Source: Alteromonas aestuariivivens (lineage in GTDB: Bacteria > Pseudomonadota > Gammaproteobacteria > Enterobacterales > Alteromonadaceae). Taken from it: 64,000 bases of DNA. Made by a program: the position numbers and the translations under genes. Of this stretch, positions 28,055-37,282 are shown in pieces (position 1 is the first letter of the stretch; every line of letters starts with the position of its first letter). The DNA lies in the NCBI RefSeq assembly GCF_003367475.1, contig NZ_QRHA01000002.1:186001-250000 (forward strand). The letters are read 5' to 3'. The notes below the pieces were generated by a model. That model saw only the letters and a program-made list of their open reading frames with translations, had not been told where the DNA came from and ran no database searches.

Positions 28055-29395
28055 GTGGTCAGCTTCTACAAGGCGGGTAAGTCCCGTTCCGATCAGCCCG
28101 CGAAGGCAACCAGGATGTCTATAGAGGTTGAGCGTTGGGACCCTTGGGGGCAGGGTGTATGTGCCTCGCATCAGCCTGTGATGTTTGTGGAAGGTGCGTT
28201 GCCTTCAGAACAATGCGAAGTGGTGGTGGAGTCCACCCGTAAGCAGCATAGTCAGGCCAGAGTTAGCCGGGTGGTTCGGGCCAGCAAACTTCGGGTTGAG
28301 CCCTTTTGTCCGGTGGCTGGAAAATGCGGTGGTTGCCAGTTGCAACACATTAAGGCCAGTGATGCATTATTACTGAGACAGCGGGCGCTGACGGATTACT
28401 GGTGTAAGGCATTCAAGCGGCAGGACATTCCGTGGCAGGCTCCGTTAACGGGGCCAACGCCAGCTTATCGAAGAGTCAGCCGGTTGGCGGTAGATGCAAG
28501 AAACCCCCGGCAGTTCAAGCTTGGGTTTCGAAAGGCACAAAGTAAGGATGTGGTGAGTATTCATACCTGCCCCATACTCGAGCCCCGTCTTTCCCGCCTT
28601 ATCGAGCCGTTGCAGAGGTGTCTTGCGCAACTGGAAAGTCGCAGGCACATTGGCCACATTGGGTTGATGGCGGGGGATGATACTGAACAGGTGTGCGTTA
28701 AGGTGACACGCCCTGTTGGTGTTCAGTTTACCCAGGCATTAACCTCGTTCGCGCTTGAACAAAAGGTAAATATGCTGGTGGAACTGCCTGATGGCAGTTA
28801 TCAGCGCTTGCATCAGAATAAGGCCGTAACCTGTAGCACCGTGGATGGGCTGAGCATCCAACCTGAACCGAATGATTTTATTCAGGTTAATGCGACTGTG
28901 AATAGCAAAATGGTGGAACAGGCCATGCAATGGCTTGAGCCCGGTCCGAAAGATGTGATTGCAGACTGGTTCAGCGGGCTTGGAAATTTCAGCTTGTCGC
29001 TGGCAAAGCACGGAGCAAAGGTCCAGGCCGTTGAAGGTGTTGCCGAAATGGTGCAAAGGGCCAAATCCAATGCGCTGCGACAGGGCATTACGACGGTAGA
29101 CTGGTTACATCTTGACCTGGGGGATGAGCAGGCCATACATCAGGCACTGCAGTTACCTTTCAACAAAGTGTTGCTTGATCCTTCACGGGAAGGAGCATAT
29201 GCAGTTTGCCGGGCGCTGGCTGAACAGAATTTTGAAAAAATAGTGTATGTTTCTTGCAATCCCAGTACCTTTACACGCGATGCACAGGTGCTGCTCGAAA
29301 GCGGTTACCGGTTAGAGAAGGTAGGCATTATTGAGATGTTTCCTTACACTAAACACCTTGAAGTCATGGCGTTGTTTACAGGCAAAGCGAAATAG
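28055..29395 (+). CDS. rlmD: 23S rRNA (uracil1939-C5)-methyltransferase
   Basis: A 446-residue RlmD (RumA). The N-terminal TRAM domain contains VERWDPWGQGVCASHQPV. The [4Fe-4S] cysteines are seen in PFCPVAGKCGGCQLQH plus a fourth in HTCPILEPR. The Rossmann methyltransferase domain has DWFSGLGNFSLSLAK, LLDPSREGA and the catalytic YVSCNPSTFTRD. GTG 28055 is chosen because VVSFYKAGKS aligns with the usual RumA N-terminus; ATG at 28115 is a shorter option. It sits between acpS and relA. Confidence 0.93.
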   Translation: MVSFYKAGKSRSDQPAKATRMSIEVERWDPWGQGVCASHQPVMFVEGALPSEQCEVVVESTRKQHSQARVSRVVRASKLRVEPFCPVAGKCGGCQLQHIKASDALLLRQRALTDYWCKAFKRQDIPWQAPLTGPTPAYRRVSRLAVDARNPRQFKLGFRKAQSKDVVSIHTCPILEPRLSRLIEPLQRCLAQLESRRHIGHIGLMAGDDTEQVCVKVTRPVGVQFTQALTSFALEQKVNMLVELPDGSYQRLHQNKAVTCSTVDGLSIQPEPNDFIQVNATVNSKMVEQAMQWLEPGPKDVIADWFSGLGNFSLSLAKHGAKVQAVEGVAEMVQRAKSNALRQGITTVDWLHLDLGDEQAIHQALQLPFNKVLLDPSREGAYAVCRALAEQNFEKIVYVSCNPSTFTRDAQVLLESGYRLEKVGIIEMFPYTKHLEVMALFTGKAK

Positions 29396-29414
29396 ATAAG
29401 CGAGTTGATGTTAC

Positions 29415-31604
29415 ATGGTATCAACACGAAAAGTACACGAACCGGATCGGCCTCCTTTTGAAGCCTGGCTGGACAGTCTGGCGTTGTCGGAAGACACCAA
29501 GCAGAATCTCAGGGCCATTTCCAATATGCCTGAGCGCTTGCTGGTGGGGCAGGAAATGGTGGAAATTCTCCATCAGCTGAATATGGACGATGCGACCCTG
29601 CAGGCCGCACTTGTATTTCCGTATTGTGAGCAGCACAAGCTGACGGAAGAAGATATTCGCGCCGAGTTCGGTGAAGAGATACAGCATCTTATTGTTGGTG
29701 TTCGCCGCATGGACGCGATTAAGGCGCTGCATGCACGGCGCAATGAGTCGACTCGCCACCTAAACAACATTTCTGATGAACAACATATCGACAGCATTCG
29801 TCGCATGCTGTTGGCGATGGTTGAAGATGTGCGCGCCGTGGTGATCAAAATGGCCGAACGCATCTGTGCGTTGCAGCAGGTCAAAAAGGCCGATGAAGAA
29901 ACCCGGGTTATGGTAGCCAGGGAGTGTGCAACGATATATGCGCCGCTGGCGAATCGCCTGGGCATAGGCCAGCTCAAGTGGGAGCTGGAAGATCTCGCCT
30001 TTCGTTACTTGCATCCTGTCACTTACAAGCAGATCGCCAAACAACTGGATGGCAAGCGCCTCCAGCGGGCGCAATACATTGAAGATGTGGTGCATGATCT
30101 GCAAAGTCTGCTTGATAGTGAACACATCAAAGCAGAAGTGTACGGGCGTCCGAAACACATATACAGCATCTGGAAAAAGATGCAGAAAAAGCATCTTACA
30201 TTTGAACAGCTATTTGATATTCGTGCTGTTCGCATCATAGCAGAGCGGCTGCAGGACTGTTACGCAGCGCTAGGTACGGTGCACGCGCATTACAAACACA
30301 TCCCCAACGAATTTGATGATTACATTGCGACGCCCAAGGCAAATGGCTATCAGTCTATTCATACCGTCATAGTTGGGCCCGCCGGCAAGCCGGTGGAAAT
30401 TCAAATCCGTACCCAGAAAATGCATCAGGATGCAGAACTGGGGGTTGCTGCGCACTGGAAATACAAAGAAGGCTCCACCGGAAAAGCCTCCGGTTATGAT
30501 GAGCGCATCAACTGGTTGAGGCGCATTCTGCAGTGGCAGGAAGAGGTGGCTGAATCCGGCGATTTGGTTGAAGAATTACGCAGCCAGGTGTTCGATGATC
30601 GGGTGTACGTATTCACGCCGAAGGGAGATGTGGTTGACCTGCCGCAGGGGTCCACACCGCTCGATTTTGCCTACTACATCCATAGTAACGTTGGGCATCG
30701 ATGCATTGGTGCCAAGGTGAGTGGGCGAATTGTGCCATTTACCTACCAGCTTCAAAGTGGAGACCAGGTGGAAATTCTGACCGGCAAGGAACTCAATCCA
30801 AGCCGAGACTGGATGCATCCTGGCTTGGGGTATGTGCATTCTTCCCGCGCCCGGGCCACTATCCATTCATACTTTAAAAAGCAGGACAAGGAAAAGAACC
30901 TGGTCGCCGGCAAAGAGTTGTTGGAGCGTGAACTGGTTCGCGCCCATCTTTCGGCCAAGGTAGCACCTGACGCCTGCGAGAAATTCAATTTCCATGCGGT
31001 GGATGATTTGTACGCCGCTATCGGTGCCGGCGATATCCGTGTGATGTCGGTGGTAAATTATCTGGTTCAGCTTCAGGAGCCGCAACGCGACAAAGATCTT
31101 GAAATCAGCCCCAAAGTGAAAACCCGCCGTTCTTCGGGCGCGAAGGGTAAATCCGATACAATAGTGGTACAGGGGGTTGGGCATCTGATGAGTCAGCTTG
31201 CGAATTGTTGTCAGCCGGTGCCGGGCGAACCTATTTTGGGATACATCACCCAGGGCCGTGGTGTGAGTGTACACAAGGAATCCTGTGATCAGTTGCAGCA
31301 TTTGCTGACTCAACATCCTGAGCGACAAATTGAGGTCAATTGGTCTGATGATCTCAATACTGGTTTTGAGGCGGGTGTTGATATCTTTTGTACCGATCGT
31401 ACCGGTTTGTTGCGCGACATTACCACAGTGTTAGCAAATGAAAATGTGGCGCTGCTGGGTGTTAACAGCCTGAGTGACAAATCACGCCAAACTGCATTGA
31501 TTTCCATTTCGGTAGAAGTGGCCGATCTCGATACTCTGTCGAAGGTGATGCAACGGTTGCGTCAACTCAAAGGAGTGGTAGATGTCAAACGCAAGTCTCA
31601 CTGA
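29415..31604 (+). CDS. relA: GTP pyrophosphokinase RelA
   Basis: A 729-residue RelA making (p)ppGpp on stalled ribosomes. The N-terminal hydrolase-like domain lacks the catalytic HD pair (CEQHKLTEEDIRAEFG stands there), and the synthetase carries the EFDD form (HIPNEFDDYIATPKANGYQS), both marks of monofunctional RelA rather than SpoT. TGS (VYVFTPKGDVVDLPQGSTPL), a Cys-rich segment (QLANCCQPVPGEPI) and a C-terminal ACT domain follow. The ribosome site is weak. mazG overlaps its 3' end. relA-mazG adjacency is common in this class. Confidence 0.96.
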   Translation: MVSTRKVHEPDRPPFEAWLDSLALSEDTKQNLRAISNMPERLLVGQEMVEILHQLNMDDATLQAALVFPYCEQHKLTEEDIRAEFGEEIQHLIVGVRRMDAIKALHARRNESTRHLNNISDEQHIDSIRRMLLAMVEDVRAVVIKMAERICALQQVKKADEETRVMVARECATIYAPLANRLGIGQLKWELEDLAFRYLHPVTYKQIAKQLDGKRLQRAQYIEDVVHDLQSLLDSEHIKAEVYGRPKHIYSIWKKMQKKHLTFEQLFDIRAVRIIAERLQDCYAALGTVHAHYKHIPNEFDDYIATPKANGYQSIHTVIVGPAGKPVEIQIRTQKMHQDAELGVAAHWKYKEGSTGKASGYDERINWLRRILQWQEEVAESGDLVEELRSQVFDDRVYVFTPKGDVVDLPQGSTPLDFAYYIHSNVGHRCIGAKVSGRIVPFTYQLQSGDQVEILTGKELNPSRDWMHPGLGYVHSSRARATIHSYFKKQDKEKNLVAGKELLERELVRAHLSAKVAPDACEKFNFHAVDDLYAAIGAGDIRVMSVVNYLVQLQEPQRDKDLEISPKVKTRRSSGAKGKSDTIVVQGVGHLMSQLANCCQPVPGEPILGYITQGRGVSVHKESCDQLQHLLTQHPERQIEVNWSDDLNTGFEAGVDIFCTDRTGLLRDITTVLANENVALLGVNSLSDKSRQTALISISVEVADLDTLSKVMQRLRQLKGVVDVKRKSH

Positions 31605-32403
31605 AGGAGAGCCGCTTTTAAGACTAAAGCGCATAATGGCACAGTTGAGAGATCCGCAAACAGGTTGCCCGTGGGATCTGGCCCAAACGCTGACGTCGCT
31701 CACCCGCTATACCATCGAGGAAGCCTATGAGGTAGCCGACGCCATTGCCAAAGGTGAGCCGCATGAAATCTGTGACGAGCTTGGCGACCTGTTGTTTCAG
31801 GTGGTGTTTTACGCTCGAATCGCTGAAGAGCAAGAGTGGTTTGACTTTGATGATGTGGCCAGGGCTATCAGTGACAAACTGGTACGTCGTCACCCTCATG
31901 TTTTTGATGATGTGAAAATTGAGCCTCACCGCCTCAGTGAACAATGGGAGCAAATAAAAGCACAGGAGCGCAGAGATCAGGGGAAAGCCGGTGGGAGCAT
32001 TCTTGATGTGGTTCCGGATGGCTTGCCGGCGTTGATATTTGCGCAAAAGCTGCAGAAGCAATGCGCCAAAGTGGGATTTGACTGGCCGGACCCTATGCCG
32101 GTAGTCAGTAAGGTGAGGGAAGAGATTGACGAGGTCGAGCAAGAATTACGCAAGGAAGTGATAAATCATCAGGCTACCGAAGAAGAAATTGGCGATGCGT
32201 TATTTGCTATGGTGAATCTGGCACGACACTGTCAGGTTGATGCGGATACCGCACTGCGTAAAGCGTCGCACAAGTTTGCCGGGCGTTTCAGAGAGGTCGA
32301 AATGCTTGCAAAAGAAAGTGAGCGCTCGCTTACTGAAATGTCTCTGGATGACATGGAATTATTGTGGCAGAAGGTCAAACTAAAGCGTGCTTCTGCCGGC
32401 TAG
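31582..32403 (+). CDS. mazG: Nucleoside triphosphate pyrophosphohydrolase MazG
   Basis: A 273-residue MazG with two MazG domains. The first has CPWDLAQTLTSLTRYTIEE, EEAYEVADAI and EICDELGDLLFQVVF (ExxE…ExxD metal site). The second has EEIDEVEQEL and EEIGDALFAMVNLAR. MazG hydrolyses NTPs and dNTPs to monophosphates and can lower ppGpp in E. coli, a fit with its overlap of relA by 23 bases. The ATG has AAAGGAG about 9 bases upstream, inside relA. Confidence 0.95.
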   Translation: MSNASLTEGEPLLRLKRIMAQLRDPQTGCPWDLAQTLTSLTRYTIEEAYEVADAIAKGEPHEICDELGDLLFQVVFYARIAEEQEWFDFDDVARAISDKLVRRHPHVFDDVKIEPHRLSEQWEQIKAQERRDQGKAGGSILDVVPDGLPALIFAQKLQKQCAKVGFDWPDPMPVVSKVREEIDEVEQELRKEVINHQATEEEIGDALFAMVNLARHCQVDADTALRKASHKFAGRFREVEMLAKESERSLTEMSLDDMELLWQKVKLKRASAG

Positions 32404-32683
32404 CAGAATAATACCGTCAACTGCCGAAGGTCAGGCCGTTCTTTGCGGGTTTCGCTCAAACAAACCCGGTTATTCATTCCACACAGCGGATTGGTTCCTA
32501 AGAATTTTTTCATCTTAGGGGTTCGCATTTTGTGCAAATGCTGTATAATTCGCGCCCTGCCCAGTTACGCCCACCTTTGGGAAGGTGGAAGAATCAATCG
32601 GCTCGAAGGGGTCATAATATTGATTTTCAGGTGATTTCTTTTTAGGAAATCAGTAACGAAGAATATTTTTCGGGTGAAATTTA
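32404..32683 (+). promoter_or_regulatory. rplM-rpsI promoter and structured leader
   Basis: A sigma-70-like promoter is clear: TTCGCA (32522-32527), a 16-base spacer, and a consensus TATAAT (32544-32549). The predicted leader of about 125 bases has a perfect 7-bp hairpin with a 4-base loop (CCACCTT 32571-32577 / AAGGTGG 32582-32588) and a second one (TGATTTC 32632-32638 / GAAATCA 32646-32652). Upstream of the promoter, after mazG, are CGGGTTT/AAACCCG (32446-32468) and CCTAAGA/TCTTAGG (32497-32519) hairpins without clear T-tracts. Confidence 0.7.
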
Positions 32684-33112
32684 ATGAAAACTTTTGTTGC
32701 TAAGCCAGAGACGGTAAAACGTGACTGGTACGTGGTAGATGCCACTGACAAAACTCTTGGTCGTCTGGCTACTGAAATTGCTCTGCGCCTGCGCGGTAAG
32801 CACAAGCCTGAGTATACTCCGCACGTTGACACCGGTGACTACATCGTCGTTATCAATGCGGAAAAAGTAACTGTAACCGGTAACAAGTCGAAGGACAAAA
32901 TGTACTACGCGCATACCGGCTATCCAGGTGGCTTGAAAGAGACTACTTTTGAAAAACTGATCGCTCACAAGCCAGAAATGGTTATTGAGAAAGCAGTTAA
33001 AGGAATGCTGCCAAAAGGTCCTCTGGGTCGCGCAATGTTCCGCAAAATGAAAGTTTACGCTGGTGCCGAACACAAGCACGCAGCTCAGCAGCCTCAAGTT
33101 TTGGACATTTAA
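32684..33112 (+). CDS. rplM: 50S ribosomal protein L13
   Basis: A 142-residue L13 (uL13), exactly the usual gammaproteobacterial length. The N-terminus [20 protein letters not shown], the motif [20 protein letters not shown] and the [18 protein letters not shown] stretch are diagnostic. It heads the rplM-rpsI operon and is preceded by a strong promoter and a structured leader. Confidence 0.98.
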   Translation: MKTFVAKPETVKRDWYVVDATDKTLGRLATEIALRLRGKHKPEYTPHVDTGDYIVVINAEKVTVTGNKSKDKMYYAHTGYPGGLKETTFEKLIAHKPEMVIEKAVKGMLPKGPLGRAMFRKMKVYAGAEHKHAAQQPQVLDI

Positions 33113-33124
33113 GGAGCATTTGAC

Positions 33125-33517
33125 ATGGCAGATACTCAATATTACGGCACTGGCCGTCGCAAAAGTTCTACCGCTCGCGTGTTCCTGCGTCCAGGTACAG
33201 GTAACATCGTAGTTAACCAGCGTGCTCTTGACGAGTACTTTGGTCGCGAAACTGAGTGCATGGTTGTTCGTCAGCCTCTTGAGCTGGTTGAAATGACTGA
33301 GAAGTTTGACCTGTACATCACTGTTAAAGGTGGTGGTTCCAACGGTCAGGCTGGTGCAATCCGCCACGGCATCACCCGTGCTCTGATGGAGTACGATGAA
33401 GCCCTGCGCCCTGCGCTGCGTAAAGCAGGCTTCGTTACTCGCGACGCTCGTCGTGTTGAACGTAAGAAAGTGGGTCTGCACAAAGCGCGTAAGAAACCAC
33501 AGTTCTCCAAGCGTTAA
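33125..33517 (+). CDS. rpsI: 30S ribosomal protein S9
   Basis: A 130-residue S9 (uS9). It begins [20 protein letters not shown] and ends in the invariant KKPQFSKR tail that reaches the ribosomal P site. AAGGAG lies 8 bases before the ATG. A strong terminator follows, separating it from petA. Confidence 0.98.
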   Translation: MADTQYYGTGRRKSSTARVFLRPGTGNIVVNQRALDEYFGRETECMVVRQPLELVEMTEKFDLYITVKGGGSNGQAGAIRHGITRALMEYDEALRPALRKAGFVTRDARRVERKKVGLHKARKKPQFSKR

Positions 33518-33532
33518 TTTTACGTTGGATGC

Positions 33533-33560
33533 AAAAACCCGGCTCATGCCGGGTTTTTTT
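33533..33560 (+). terminator. Rho-independent terminator after rpsI
   Basis: ACCCGGC (33537-33543) pairs with GCCGGGT (33548-33554) around a TCAT loop; A-rich bases precede it and seven T follow. It lies 16 bases after the rpsI stop. Confidence 0.95.
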
Positions 33561-33890
33561 ATGCCTGATAGCGTCCGGTTTGTTCCTCTTTGCTTTGTAC
33601 AAAATTAAATCAGCAACCAATATTCCGCCCTTGGTTCGCAACGATGGTGAACAAACATATTGATTCATCATGCGATTTTCTCCTGATAATGCCAGTAAAA
33701 CCTTGTACTAAGAAGGGGTTTTCCCGTATCATTTCGGGTCGAAAAATAGTAACAACTTTCGTGAAATTTCGCCCAGGTGCGACCGTGCCGTCGAGCGACC
33801 TTCATGACAAGCAAAATGGTTTTCGGGCTACAATCAATACCGTATCAGGTGTAGCCAGGGCCATAATTATCCGAACCTGGAGAAATGTGG
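33561..33890 (+). other. Intergenic region upstream of petA
   Basis: A 330-base AT-rich stretch without a supported gene. It should carry the petABC promoter. A possible -10 element, TACAAT, lies in GGGCTACAATCAA near 33829-33834, but no good -35 was found at the right distance. GGAG at 33879-33882 serves as the petA ribosome site. Confidence 0.4.
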
Positions 33891-34523
33891 ATGAGCAATG
33901 TATCTGTAGATGCAAAAGAGTCTGCACCGAATGAAGACCAGCCACAAGTCAACACCCGCCGCCGTTTTCTGACAGTGGCAACTTCGGTTGTTGGTGGAGT
34001 TGGGGTCATTGGTGCGGCGGTACCTTTTGTTGCGTCCTGGAATCCGAGCGCAAAAGCGAAAGCCGCCGGTGCTGACGTAGAAGTCGACATCAGTGGTATC
34101 GAGCCTGGTCAGTTGATTCGCGTAATGTGGCGAAGCAAGCCTGTTTGGATTGTGCGCCGTACACCGGAAATCCTGGAGGAATTGGGTCGTCATGAAGATC
34201 AACTCAAAGATCCCAATTCTGAAGCTGAACAGCAGCCCACATTCGCTCAAAACCGTTTTCGTTCAATGAAGGAAGAATATCTGGTGTTGGTGGGGATCTG
34301 TACTCACTTGGGTTGCTCGCCTCAACATCTCAAAGACGGTGCATTTGAAGAAGTCGTGGAAGGGGTGCCAGATGGGTTCTTTTGCCCTTGTCACGGCTCC
34401 AAGTTTGATATGGCCGGACGGGTATTCCAAAACGTACCCGCACCATTGAACCTGGTGGTCCCGCCTTATCAGTTCGTTGATGACAACACGCTCATCATCG
34501 GTTCAGAAGCGGAGGTTGTTTAA
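33891..34523 (+). CDS. petA: Ubiquinol-cytochrome c reductase Rieske iron-sulfur subunit
   Basis: A 210-residue Rieske protein of the bc1 complex. The N-terminus holds a twin-arginine-like motif (NTRRRFLTVATS) before its membrane anchor (VVGGVGVIGAAVPFVASW). The [2Fe-2S] boxes are CTHLGC and CPCHGS, with the usual GPAP-like loop as VPAPLNL. ATG 33891 is preferred to ATG 33885 because GGAG sits 8 rather than 2 bases upstream. It is the first gene of petABC. Confidence 0.96.
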   Translation: MSNVSVDAKESAPNEDQPQVNTRRRFLTVATSVVGGVGVIGAAVPFVASWNPSAKAKAAGADVEVDISGIEPGQLIRVMWRSKPVWIVRRTPEILEELGRHEDQLKDPNSEAEQQPTFAQNRFRSMKEEYLVLVGICTHLGCSPQHLKDGAFEEVVEGVPDGFFCPCHGSKFDMAGRVFQNVPAPLNLVVPPYQFVDDNTLIIGSEAEVV

Positions 34524-35789
34524 ATGTCTGGATTTTTAGCCTGGATTGAGGCGCGCATCCCAATGATGCGGGTGGCCAACATGCACGCCATCCAATACCC
34601 TGCGCCACGCAACATGAACTTCTGGTACGTGTTTGGTTTTCTGGCCACCGTTGTTCTGATCAACCAAATAGTCACCGGTATCTGGCTTACTATGAATTTC
34701 GTACCCACTTCTGAGGGCGCGTTCAAGTCAGTTGAATACATCATGCGTGAAATCGATTACGGATGGATCATCCGTTACATGCACAGCACAGGCGCATCGG
34801 CGTTCTTTATTGTGGTGTACATGCATATGTTCCGCGGCATGATTTACGGCTCTTACCAGAAACCCCGCGAACTGCTTTGGGTGTTTGGTATGTTTATCTA
34901 TCTTGCCCTTATGGCTGAAGCCTTTATGGGGTATGTACTGCCTTGGGGGCAAATGTCCTATTGGGGGGCCCAGGTAATTGTATCCCTGTTTGGTGCCATT
35001 CCAGTGATTGGCCCAGATCTTGTTGTCTGGATTCAGGGTGACTACGTGATCAGCGGTGCGACACTGAACCGGTTCTTTGCCCTACACGTTATTGCGTTAC
35101 CTTTAGTCATTGTTATTTTGGTGTTCCTGCACATTGTTGCATTGCACGAAGTCGGTTCCAATAACCCGGATGGTGTTGCAATCAAGCACAAAAAAGGCTC
35201 CTTACCTGAGTCTGAAAAGACACCTTATAAAATCCACGAATACTATACCGACAAGTACGACATTGCTGACGATGTAGTACCATTCTTCCCGCACATTGTG
35301 ATGAAGGATATGGTCGCATTCTGTGTATTCCTGTTCGCATTCTGCTACATCATGTTCTTTGCCCCGGAAATGGGGGGTAAATTCCTTGAGCATCCAAACT
35401 TTGAAATTGCCAACCCGTTGAAGACACCGGAGCATATTTTCCCTGTTTGGTATTTCACCCCTTTCTACGCCATTTTGAAAGCCGTACCGGATAAGCTGTT
35501 CGGCGTATTGGCCATGTTTGGTGCTATCGCAGCTTTGTTTGCGCTGCCGTGGCTTGACCGAGGTGCTGTGAAATCATGGCGTTATCGTTGTGGCTTCCAC
35601 AAGGTGAACCTGATTGTTTTTGCCATTGTGTTTATCTTCCTGGGTTACCTGGGTGGTACCCCACAGGAAAACTGGAAAATCGTAGCGTCTCAGATTGCGA
35701 CTGTAATGTACTTTGGCTTCTTCGTAGCGCTATTCCTGTACAGCAAAAATGAAAAAACCAAACCTGTACCGACGAGGATCCCGAAATGA
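34524..35789 (+). CDS. petB: Ubiquinol-cytochrome c reductase cytochrome b
   Basis: A 421-residue cytochrome b with eight expected membrane helices. Heme-ligand histidines are visible in RYMHSTGASAFF and HMFRGM, and in ALHVIALPL and FLHIVALHE. The Qo-site PEWY region is represented by HIFPVWYFTPFYAIL: the family's PEWYF is replaced by PVWYF. The gene directly follows petA and overlaps petC by 4 bases. Confidence 0.96.
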   Translation: MSGFLAWIEARIPMMRVANMHAIQYPAPRNMNFWYVFGFLATVVLINQIVTGIWLTMNFVPTSEGAFKSVEYIMREIDYGWIIRYMHSTGASAFFIVVYMHMFRGMIYGSYQKPRELLWVFGMFIYLALMAEAFMGYVLPWGQMSYWGAQVIVSLFGAIPVIGPDLVVWIQGDYVISGATLNRFFALHVIALPLVIVILVFLHIVALHEVGSNNPDGVAIKHKKGSLPESEKTPYKIHEYYTDKYDIADDVVPFFPHIVMKDMVAFCVFLFAFCYIMFFAPEMGGKFLEHPNFEIANPLKTPEHIFPVWYFTPFYAILKAVPDKLFGVLAMFGAIAALFALPWLDRGAVKSWRYRCGFHKVNLIVFAIVFIFLGYLGGTPQENWKIVASQIATVMYFGFFVALFLYSKNEKTKPVPTRIPK

Positions 35790-36520
35790 AAAAGCTGATG
35801 TTTCTTTTGGCCTTCTTACTGCCCGGTGCAGCGTTGGCCGCAGGTGGCAATGTTCATCTGGACACCGCCAATTATGATCTGACCGATAAAGCGTCGCTGC
35901 AAAACGGTGCCAAAATTTTCATGAATTACTGCCTGGGCTGCCACTCAATGAAGTATCAGCGTTACCAGCGTACATTCCAGGATTTGGGTATTGCTGATGA
36001 ACTGGGGCAGGAAAACCTCCAGTTCACCGGTGAAAAAGTGACAGATTACATCACCCGTGCCATGCCGGAAGAGTCCGCTTCGGTCTGGTTTGGAGCGGCA
36101 CCGCCGGATTTGACCCTTGTCGCCAGGGTACGTGGTGCTGACTGGCTATACACCTACCTGCGCAGCTTCTATGTTGATGAGAGCCGCCCTTTCGGTGTCA
36201 ACAACAAGGTATTCAAGGAAGTGGGCATGCCCCATGTGCTGCAGCCTCTTCAGGGGACGCCGCGTGAAACTTACGAAACCCGTATGATTGATGGTGAAGA
36301 GAAGCAGGTTTACGTTGGTATAAAAGCCGATGGCGACGGTGCACTCTCCCCTGAAGAATATGACCAGGCAGTACTGGATCTGGTTAATTTCCTTGAGTAC
36401 ACCGGTGAGCCTGCCCGCCTTGAATCCGAGCGCATCGGAAAATGGGTGCTGGTATTCATTGTTGTGCTGTTTGTTTTTGTGTACTTGCTGAAGAAAGATT
36501 ACTGGCGCGAAGTGCACTAA
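35786..36520 (+). CDS. petC: Cytochrome c1
   Basis: A 244-residue cytochrome c1. It has a signal peptide (to GAALAAG), the heme-binding CLGCHS motif (NYCLGCHSMKYQRY), a later methionine-bearing region (GMPHVLQPLQGTP), and a C-terminal membrane anchor (WVLVFIVVLFVFVYLLKKDYW). It passes electrons from the Rieske protein to soluble cytochrome c. The start overlaps petB (ATGA). Confidence 0.96.
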   Translation: MKKLMFLLAFLLPGAALAAGGNVHLDTANYDLTDKASLQNGAKIFMNYCLGCHSMKYQRYQRTFQDLGIADELGQENLQFTGEKVTDYITRAMPEESASVWFGAAPPDLTLVARVRGADWLYTYLRSFYVDESRPFGVNNKVFKEVGMPHVLQPLQGTPRETYETRMIDGEEKQVYVGIKADGDGALSPEEYDQAVLDLVNFLEYTGEPARLESERIGKWVLVFIVVLFVFVYLLKKDYWREVH

Positions 36521-36547
36521 AACCGACGGAATTATGTATAATATGTG

Positions 36548-36572
36548 AAGGGGGCTGCTCGCCCCCTTTTTT
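36548..36572 (+). terminator. Rho-independent terminator after petC
   Basis: GGGGGC (36550-36555) pairs with GCCCCC (36561-36566), extended by AA/TT, with a 5-base loop and a six-T run. It lies 28 bases after petC and ahead of sspA. Confidence 0.9.
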
Positions 36573-36649
36573 CGCTTTAGTTGCAAGGCCCGTTAACCGG
36601 GGATTGCAGCACAAAGTCTTTGACCAGGTCTCTCGACGGAGGAAATTGA

Positions 36650-37282
36650 ATGGCCGTAGCCGCGAATAAACGTTCTATTATGACGTTGTTCTCAGATACC
36701 ATTGATATTTATAGCCATCAGGTACGTATTGTTTTGGCTGAAAAAGGCGTGGGTGTGGAAATCAGTTATGTAGACCCCACTAACCTGCCCGAAGATCTCA
36801 TTGATCTGAACCCCTATGGTACGGTACCCACTCTGGTTGATCGTGAACTTGTGCTCTATAAGTCACACATCATTATGGAGTATCTTGATGAGCGCTTCCC
36901 ACATCCTCCATTGATGCCGGTTTATCCCGTTTCCCGTGGTCAAAGCCGACTGATGATGCACCGCGTAGAGCAGGACTGGTATTCTCTTGCTGCAAGTATT
37001 TTCCGTGGTGAAGGTGATGTTGAGGCAGCCCGTAATGAATTGCGGGAAGCTTTACTGGCTCTGGCTCCGTTATTTGCCGAAATGCCTTACTTTATGAGTG
37101 AAGAATTCAGCTTGGTTGACTGCTACCTGGCTCCCCTGTTGTGGCGTTTGCCTGCCTTGGGTATTGAATTGAACGGCGCAGGCGCAAAGGAAGTGAACGC
37201 CTATATGAACCGCATTTTCTCCCGCAGTTCTTTCAAAGCCTCTCTGACGGATCAGGAACGCGAAATTCATAATCCGCTATGA
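36650..37282 (+). CDS. sspA: Stringent starvation protein A
   Basis: A 210-residue SspA, a glutathione-S-transferase-like protein that binds RNA polymerase under starvation. The thioredoxin-like half has MTLFSDTIDIYSHQVRIVLAEKG and NPYGTVPTLVDREL; the helical half has LVDCYLAPLLWRLP. It lacks an enzymatic GST role in the family. GGAGG lies 7 bases before the ATG. It is coupled to sspB by a 4-base overlap. Confidence 0.95.
   Translation: MAVAANKRSIMTLFSDTIDIYSHQVRIVLAEKGVGVEISYVDPTNLPEDLIDLNPYGTVPTLVDRELVLYKSHIIMEYLDERFPHPPLMPVYPVSRGQSRLMMHRVEQDWYSLAASIFRGEGDVEAARNELREALLALAPLFAEMPYFMSEEFSLVDCYLAPLLWRLPALGIELNGAGAKEVNAYMNRIFSRSSFKASLTDQEREIHNPL

Noticed and set aside
29415..31604. Calling the (p)ppGpp enzyme a bifunctional SpoT
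   Set aside because: The hydrolase HD pair is absent and the synthetase motif is EFDD. Together with the rlmD-relA-mazG order this supports monofunctional RelA.
32681..33547. A 288-residue open frame on the minus strand opposite rplM and rpsI
   Set aside because: Highly biased codon use of ribosomal genes often leaves a long antisense frame. The product (Ser/Thr/Phe-rich) resembles no family, and both ribosomal genes are certain.
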